From Methanobacterium sp. (lineage in GTDB: Archaea > Methanobacteriota > Methanobacteria > Methanobacteriales > Methanobacteriaceae), in contig JAHRFX010000074.1 in the NCBI GenBank assembly GCA_019084405.1, forward strand, positions 1 through 10,645: 10,645 bases of DNA, read 5' to 3'. Position 1 is the stretch's first letter, and each line of letters starts with the position of its first letter. Of the stretch, positions 6,444 to 10,645 are shown piece after piece. Made by a program: the position numbers and the translations under genes. Below the pieces are notes generated by a model. That model made no database searches, was not told the origin of the DNA, and saw nothing but the letters and a program-made list of their open reading frames with translations.

Positions 6444-7397
6444 ATGGATCAGGAAGGATATATAATAAGTGGAATGTCGCTTTTACTTATGGTGCCCGCC
6501 ATGGTACTTTCAATTTGCTTATTAACTACATTTAACATGGGAAGTGATATTACGGAACAGGCCATCCAATCAGATAATATATATTATGCCTCCCAGGATC
6601 TCCAGAGGAATATTCCACTATTAGCCTTAGAAGTGCTGAATGAAACAGGAGAAGAAGTAAAAAATGATAATTTAGCTCTGGAAAATAGCTCCATGTATAT
6701 AAAAAATAAATTACAATCTCGAACAAATAAATTTACCTCTGACTATGAACTTCGAAGTGATCTGGAAATTAAATGTACCATTGACTCGGTGCAACCATTT
6801 AAGGATCCCTGGTACATCGAAGTTAATTCCACCCTATTTTTAAGTCAGAAAGAGTTCTATCATGAAGAAAAGGTATCTAATCAGGTACCCATAACACAGC
6901 TGGTTGATCCCCTTCCCTTTATAAAGTGTGGATTTTATGGAGATTTAAAATGTAGTGAAAACCGTATTTTTTATGGGATTTTATTAAGTGAATATCTTCA
7001 GGATAAAGGAGTGGCCAATGCCAGTTATTATACCAATGCCTCAGCCCCTCTACTTATTCAAAAATGCCCTTATGAATCATATATTATCCATGGAGATGAA
7101 AATACACGGGATAGCTGTATAAATAATGGATTTTATCACTACAGTGATGATGGAGCCTGTTATTTGTGTCGTTTAGAAGGAAAAGCAGTTTGCATCCATC
7201 CCGGAGTTGAAGTATTTATTTTGATTCCTTCCTTAAATGAATCTATTCCTTTAACAGCTAGTTCATCCATTGACCATGTTATATTCAGTGAAGATATTTA
7301 CCCTGGTGAATATATGGCTTTAAAGTTTTTAGGGGTTGAATATGGATTATTTTTAGATAATGCTCACCGAAGTAAGTATGGAATTCCATTACCCTGA
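6444..7397 (+). CDS. Uncharacterised N-terminally anchored, Cys-rich extracytoplasmic protein (pilin-like N-terminus)
   Basis: I do not recognise a named family. With the start at 6444 the protein has 317 residues and begins MDQEGYIISGMSLLLMVPAM, one long hydrophobic segment of about 20 residues preceded by a short charged stretch. This resembles archaeal type IV pilin-like (class III) signal peptides, where cleavage would follow the Gly, but the usual Glu at +5 is missing. The rest is soluble, rich in Asn/Ser/Tyr and in aromatic-acidic patches, with a Cys cluster in the last third (KCPYESY, DSCINN, GACYLCRL, AVCIHPG) that could form disulfides outside the cell. An in-frame GTG at 6387 would add 19 residues (MYYLITNK...) but lacks a ribosome binding site. 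It ends 14 nt before the next gene, which shares the N-terminal pattern, so the two are probably one transcript. Confidence 0.75.
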   Translation: MDQEGYIISGMSLLLMVPAMVLSICLLTTFNMGSDITEQAIQSDNIYYASQDLQRNIPLLALEVLNETGEEVKNDNLALENSSMYIKNKLQSRTNKFTSDYELRSDLEIKCTIDSVQPFKDPWYIEVNSTLFLSQKEFYHEEKVSNQVPITQLVDPLPFIKCGFYGDLKCSENRIFYGILLSEYLQDKGVANASYYTNASAPLLIQKCPYESYIIHGDENTRDSCINNGFYHYSDDGACYLCRLEGKAVCIHPGVEVFILIPSLNESIPLTASSSIDHVIFSEDIYPGEYMALKFLGVEYGLFLDNAHRSKYGIPLP

Positions 7398-7401
7398 AAA
7401 T

Positions 7402-7406
7402 GAGGT
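7402..7406 (+). promoter_or_regulatory. Ribosome binding site deciding the start at 7412
   Basis: GAGGT lies 5 nt before ATG 7412. The in-frame ATG at 7400 overlaps this site and has no Shine-Dalgarno sequence of its own, so 7412 is the better start. Confidence 0.55.
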
Positions 7407-7411
7407 TTTTT

Positions 7412-8386
7412 ATGTTAAATATTGCCCAGGATGATAGGGGATTTATTTTTTCCACCGACCTGCTGTTAGCCCTTATAGTACTGACTGTTATATTGGGCTT
7501 ATCTGCAGAAGTAGTGGATACTGTCAGCTATAAGATGCAGGATTATGGTTCACGTAATTCTCTGGAGAGATTAGCCCATGAAGGGGCGGATATTTTAATA
7601 AAAAGTCCAGGATCTCCAGATAACTGGGAAGAACTAAATGTAGGCGAAATTAAATACCCGGGGTTATCCCGTGTGGATTATGATCATTCTCCCCCTGAGG
7701 GGCACTTATTGTCCTATAAAAAAATATTAAAGTTAAAAAAAGATTATGGAAAGATAATCCCTGGAAATTTTTTTCCCAGTTATTTGGATTGCAGTATAGT
7801 TATTTATCCTGTAGATAATGCTTTAGACCCCCTGGTAATACATGATAGTTCTCAGCTATCATTAAGTAAGGAAGTGGTGGTGGTGAATCGCAGTGTTTTA
7901 TGTGATTATAGAAGCCAGGAACGCCTGCTTTATATGAATATCAACCCGGATTCCGTAAATCCAGACCCCTGTTTTATAGAAAAGTGCCACCAGCTAAATC
8001 ATGGGATTGAAGATGGTGAAGATTACTGGATATGCCGTAATTTTAGAATAGAGAGGTCCCGAATGAAAGATCACAGTTATTATTTAATCAACACCGGTAC
8101 TGCACCTCACACTTACTGGATACTGGATCAATCCTACCATAAATCTAATCACATAAGAGGATTTAATAATCATCCTTTTAATCTGGATAATGATATAAAA
8201 TCTCTGTCAACTAATCTGGATTATGAAGTTTTTTACTTGCATATAAATTTAAAAAAAGAATTTTCAGGTAGTTTTGAAATATTTGTGGTGGAAGTACCAG
8301 TAGATACTCCTTTAGACGAATTAAAATCAGAATTTTTCCAAATTCAACCCTGTTATTTTGTACTAAAAGCCGGTTTGAAAAATTAA
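7412..8386 (+). CDS. Uncharacterised extracytoplasmic protein with pilin-like N-terminus, second of a pair
   Basis: No named family is recognised. The 324-residue protein begins MLNIAQDDRGFIFSTDLLLA and continues ALIVLTVILGLSAEVV: charged residues, Gly, then a hydrophobic helix, as in archaeal pilin-like signal peptides. The pattern D-x-x-G-[FY]-I-[IF]-S-x-x-LLL is shared with the preceding gene, so the two are related at least in how they are exported and assembled. The remainder is soluble, with scattered Cys (LDCSI, LCDY, DPCFIEKCHQ, WICRNF, QPCYF) suited to disulfides. A second ATG at 7400 would add four residues (MRFF) but lacks a ribosome binding site. No pilus ATPase, membrane platform or prepilin peptidase is encoded nearby. 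It converges on the transporter gene with only 6 nt between stop codons. Confidence 0.78.
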   Translation: MLNIAQDDRGFIFSTDLLLALIVLTVILGLSAEVVDTVSYKMQDYGSRNSLERLAHEGADILIKSPGSPDNWEELNVGEIKYPGLSRVDYDHSPPEGHLLSYKKILKLKKDYGKIIPGNFFPSYLDCSIVIYPVDNALDPLVIHDSSQLSLSKEVVVVNRSVLCDYRSQERLLYMNINPDSVNPDPCFIEKCHQLNHGIEDGEDYWICRNFRIERSRMKDHSYYLINTGTAPHTYWILDQSYHKSNHIRGFNNHPFNLDNDIKSLSTNLDYEVFYLHINLKKEFSGSFEIFVVEVPVDTPLDELKSEFFQIQPCYFVLKAGLKN

Positions 8387-8392
8387 AATATA

Positions 8393-9745
8393 TTAATAAA
8401 CCATATTGCCCAGAATAGCCACTACCACCAGCACCAAAGATGTATTAGCTAGAAGATCGGTTAAACTTGTGGTTAAGGGTATCACTATATTGTCCGGATC
8501 CAGACCATTTCTATGAGAGGCTATACTTAAATAAAAGGTGAATAACAGGATTAAAGGTAGTAAAAACATCCCGGCTATGGTGCTTATAGTCACCATTTCC
8601 TGCAAACCTATAGAAGGGATTCCCAATAAAGTGGAGGCATAATGTGCCATCAATCCTATTAAGGGATACAGTATTACAGCCAGAAGAATTATAATCCCAA
8701 AATTTCTAATTGCTTCTTCGGCGGGTTTTAAGTTTGCTTCTATATAACCGGAGTGCAGACCAGAAGATAAACGAGCCCCTAATATACTGGTAAGGTTTCC
8801 CCCCTGGTCTGAAAAAAGAGGTACCAGGGTTAAAATACTGGGATTATTAAGTATGATCCCCAGGCGGCTATTTAAAATGATACCGGCAGTGGTGCCTAAT
8901 AACGAAGATATAAGCAAGGTGGGGACACTTTGCTTTACAATTTTCTTTAAATCCGCTTCCCCCCTGATACCTATAAACAAACCAGCCAGGCCCATTAAAA
9001 TGAAAAAAGCGAATAATATGAACTCCAGTGCGGTGTTCTGAATTAGAAGCATTATCCAAACTCCTAAAAAGAGGGATGGAATGGTGAAAATATCCCCTGC
9101 GGTGGTTATAAGAGGAGTGGTTACATTATCCGGATCCCAATCATTTTCATAACTTTTTAGTGAAATAAGGACGGTTAGAGGTAATAGAATCATGCTGGAG
9201 AATATGCCCCCTAGAACCGAGATTATGGTGAAATCAATGATATTCATGGATTCGAATCCCAGTAAAATACATAGTCCCTTGGCCATAAAAGCTAGAAATA
9301 TGGACATGAGTACGGTTAAAATTAATGAAGCAGCGATATTGTAGTTTAAAACGTGGGATTTTTTTAGTTCCGGAGACAACGTACCAATATGTAAGTTAGA
9401 TGCCAGTCGGGAACCCAGGGCACCAAAAATGTTACCACGCATGCCAATAGCACCGGGTATGAGTACCAGTAATCCTGGAAATGCTTCCAGTTGCTCGGTC
9501 ATCATAGAAAGAAAAACACCGGCAATAATGCCTCCAAAAATGCTGATGAAAATTGCTACAAAAGTTTCACCCAACACTCTTTTAATATCATTATAAAAAA
9601 TAGAAAACTTTTTAAACACTGCTAAAGGAACAGAAAATAGTTTTATTAAACTTCGGGACATTATTATAACTATTTTGACTAATAGAGTCAGTATAATTTC
9701 CATGAATTCTTTGGTCTTCACTAAAAATCGTTCTATGCTCCTCAA
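8393..9745 (-). CDS. MgtE/SLC41-type divalent cation transporter, two fused MgtE membrane domains
   Basis: This is an integral membrane protein with two copies of the MgtE pore domain in one chain. Copy 1 has LIPGAIGMRGNIFGALGSRL and DPDNVTTPLITTAGD; copy 2 has VPLFSDQGGNLTSILGARL and DPDNIVIPLTTSLTD. Bacterial MgtE has one such domain, dimerises, and carries cytoplasmic N and CBS domains; here neither exists, so the chain resembles the SLC41 pseudo-dimer. Mg2+ is the likely substrate but other divalent metals are possible. The start is uncertain: the longest frame begins with GTG at 9775 without a ribosome binding site, while TTG at 9745 has GGTGAT 4 nt upstream and gives 450 residues. The first conserved domain starts only about 60 residues in, so later starts (ATG 9661) cannot be excluded. 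It follows the PhoU/RCK_C gene closely in the same operon. Confidence 0.88.
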   Translation of the reverse strand: MRSIERFLVKTKEFMEIILTLLVKIVIIMSRSLIKLFSVPLAVFKKFSIFYNDIKRVLGETFVAIFISIFGGIIAGVFLSMMTEQLEAFPGLLVLIPGAIGMRGNIFGALGSRLASNLHIGTLSPELKKSHVLNYNIAASLILTVLMSIFLAFMAKGLCILLGFESMNIIDFTIISVLGGIFSSMILLPLTVLISLKSYENDWDPDNVTTPLITTAGDIFTIPSLFLGVWIMLLIQNTALEFILFAFFILMGLAGLFIGIRGEADLKKIVKQSVPTLLISSLLGTTAGIILNSRLGIILNNPSILTLVPLFSDQGGNLTSILGARLSSGLHSGYIEANLKPAEEAIRNFGIIILLAVILYPLIGLMAHYASTLLGIPSIGLQEMVTISTIAGMFLLPLILLFTFYLSIASHRNGLDPDNIVIPLTTSLTDLLANTSLVLVVVAILGNMVY

Positions 9746-9749
9746 ATGG

Positions 9750-9755
9750 ATCACC
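9750..9755 (-). promoter_or_regulatory. Ribosome binding site favouring the TTG start at 9745
   Basis: On the minus strand GGTGAT, a six-base match to the archaeal anti-Shine-Dalgarno, is 4 nt before the TTG codon. A second site, AGGTGA near 9772-9777, instead precedes an ATG at 9764 that is out of frame with the transporter. Confidence 0.4.
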
Positions 9756-9787
9756 AACTGACATGAGTTATTCACCTAAGTTTTTTA

Positions 9788-10369
9788 TTAGAGATCTTCT
9801 AATTTCATCTCGTTTTTAGCCAGTTTTTCTAAAAAGTCAGCCCCGGCTTCGTTTCCTTTAGCTATAAGAGTATCTTCCTCAGAAAGTATGGTGTTTCGAT
9901 CCGGGCCATAAATCCAGGACTCATTTCTTCTAATAGCAATTATTCTCATGCCTGTTCTGGTGGCCAGCAAAAGGTCACCCAGTGATTTTTCAGATAAATC
10001 TGACCCACCACCAATAGTAACTCTGACAATTATTTCATCAGACTCTTCCATAACCATTTTAAATACCGGGTGGGGTTTTATGCCTTTAAGTACAAGATCA
10101 GCTATGTCTTTAGCTGAATTAGCTATTGATTCTGCAGCTTCACCCACTTCCAAAAGAGCGGTTAATTTTTCGGCATCCTCCACTGACCGGGCTGCAAGTA
10201 AAGACTCTTTTTTGATTTCATAGTTAAGTCTATTAACCTTATTTTCAAGTTTAATTACTTCTTCTGCAGCATCTTTGCTATTGAAAAGAAGCGCCGAGTA
10301 TGACAAGTCCACCATGAGTTCTGAGAGATTTTTCATTTCAATTAAAATATCCTTAACACTTTTTGACAC
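9788..10369 (-). CDS. PhoU-like/RCK_C (TrkA_C) domain protein, probable transporter regulator
   Basis: The 193-residue cytosolic protein has an all-helical PhoU-like half (about 1-95) with a PhoU-style LENKVNRLNYEI segment. The second half (about 110-190) is an RCK_C/TrkA_C domain: EIIVRVTIGGGSDLSEKSLG, then LLATRTGMRIIAIRRNESW, then ILSEEDTLIAKG. RCK_C domains bind small ligands or ions and gate cation transporters. It matches the archaeal group of PhoU plus TrkA_C proteins often found beside MgtE genes. It lies directly upstream of the MgtE-type gene in one operon, and that transporter lacks the usual sensing domains, so this protein probably supplies regulation; the ligand is unknown. The GTG start is supported by GGAGG 7 nt upstream. 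An ATG 7 nt upstream is out of frame. Confidence 0.88.
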   Translation of the reverse strand: MSKSVKDILIEMKNLSELMVDLSYSALLFNSKDAAEEVIKLENKVNRLNYEIKKESLLAARSVEDAEKLTALLEVGEAAESIANSAKDIADLVLKGIKPHPVFKMVMEESDEIIVRVTIGGGSDLSEKSLGDLLLATRTGMRIIAIRRNESWIYGPDRNTILSEEDTLIAKGNEAGADFLEKLAKNEMKLEDL

Positions 10370-10401
10370 CTTTCATCCTCCCTCTGGTATTGATGCTAGT
10401 G

Positions 10402-10436
10402 TGACCTAATTGAACTACCATGACCTGTGGAGGTCA
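10402..10436. promoter_or_regulatory. TGACCT half-site array upstream of the PhoU/RCK_C gene
   Basis: TGACCT occurs at 10402-10407 and 10421-10426, and its inverse AGGTCA at 10431-10436. The last two form a perfect 6-bp dyad with a 4-nt spacer, 52-67 bp upstream of the GTG start. The copy in the right arm (10542-10557) keeps both half-sites; the arm mismatch falls only in the spacer. This looks like an operator, but no regulator is known for it. No clear TATA box was seen nearby. Confidence 0.4.
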
Positions 10437-10487
10437 ATGGATTCCTAATCCACCAACTAACGTGTTGATTTTTACTAAAGGCAAGCC

Positions 10488-10502
10488 CCGTAGTTCCTAC
10501 GG
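10488..10502. other. Small hairpin in the right fold-back loop
   Basis: CCGTAG-TTC-CTACGG is a perfect 6-bp stem with a 3-nt loop, preceded by AAGCC. It is GC-rich against its surroundings. Function unknown. Confidence 0.5.
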
Positions 10503-10608
10503 TTAGAATATTACACGTTAGTTGGTGGATTAGGAATCCATTGACCTCCAAAGGTCATGGTAGTTCAATTAGGTCACACTAGCATCAATACCAGAGGGAG
10601 GATGAAAG

Positions 10609-10645
10609 GTGTCAAAAAGTGTTAAGGATATTTTAATTGAAATTA
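10609..10645 (+). pseudogene. Partial inverted second copy of the PhoU/RCK_C gene start, cut by the window end
   Basis: The right arm encodes GTG followed by SKSVKDILIEI on the plus strand, with the same GGAGG site and spacing as the complete gene. It differs at codon 12 (Ile instead of Met) through the penultimate base. It may be the 5' end of a divergent paralogue, or a chimeric copy of the real gene; only 12 codons are present. Confidence 0.4.

Larger units (their letters stand above)
10333..10645. repeat. Right-end fold-back inverted repeat (arms 10333-10465 and 10513-10645, loop 10466-10512)
   Basis: Position i pairs with 20978-i over 133 bp with two mismatches: 10334/10644 and 10427/10551. 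The left arm holds the first codons, ribosome binding site and upstream region of the PhoU/RCK_C gene; the right arm repeats all of it in inverse orientation up to the last base. The 47-nt loop contains its own small hairpin. As on the left end, the outer limit is cut by the window edge. The identity is directly visible; its cause (chimeric end or genuine inverted duplication) is not. Confidence 0.95.

Noticed and set aside
10466..10512. tRNA or CRISPR repeat in the right loop
   Set aside because: Only one short stem-loop is present; no cloverleaf arms or repeated units are seen.
1..10645. Linear replicon with covalently closed hairpin telomeres
   Set aside because: The fold-backs have unpaired loops of 64 and 47 nt, not tight hairpin tips, and the genes are chromosomal housekeeping functions with no replication or resolvase gene.

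Overview
The window looks like chromosomal DNA from a hydrogenotrophic methanogen of the Methanobacteriales (Methanobacterium or Methanobrevibacter type). The evidence is an AT-rich composition, archaeal GGTGA/GGAGG ribosome binding sites, a tandem-fused PurE, a small CfbA chelatase for coenzyme F430, an archaeal UbiD decarboxylase, and a zinc-ribbon/OB-fold protein of the kind that works with archaeal HMG-CoA synthase. The genus assignment is inference from gene content; no rRNA or other marker is present.

Layout, left to right. Positions 1-268 are a fold-back: a perfect 102-bp inverted repeat around a 64-nt loop, ending inside the first codons of purE. Next is purE (+), encoding two PurE domains, the second of which lacks the catalytic histidine. 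Positions 1260-1762 have no intact gene but hold the decayed 3' end of a membrane-anchored surface-protein gene on the minus strand. ubiD (+) follows. Facing it is a tight minus-strand operon, read DUF35/OB-fold protein, cfbA, thiL, amrS (5983 down to 3059). A 400-bp very AT-rich gap then precedes two co-oriented plus-strand genes for N-terminally anchored, Cys-containing extracytoplasmic proteins with a shared pilin-like N-terminal motif. These converge on a minus-strand pair: a PhoU/RCK_C regulator-like protein followed by a two-domain MgtE/SLC41-type cation transporter. Positions 10333-10645 are a second fold-back (133-bp arms, 2 mismatches, 47-nt loop) that copies the regulator's upstream region and first codons in inverse orientation.

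Functionally, most genes are cofactor, purine and lipid-precursor housekeeping: PurE (IMP synthesis), UbiD (probable anhydromevalonate phosphate decarboxylase, isoprenoid lipids), DUF35 protein (probable HMG-CoA synthesis partner), CfbA (F430), ThiL (thiamine diphosphate) and AmrS (radical SAM enzyme of unresolved role). The MgtE and PhoU/RCK_C pair is probably a transporter with its own regulatory subunit.

The most striking structural signal is that both ends fold back on themselves. The simplest reading is chimeric amplification or assembly at contig ends. The two mismatches on the right leave a real inverted duplication open. I saw no clear novel defence, mobile or CRISPR system.
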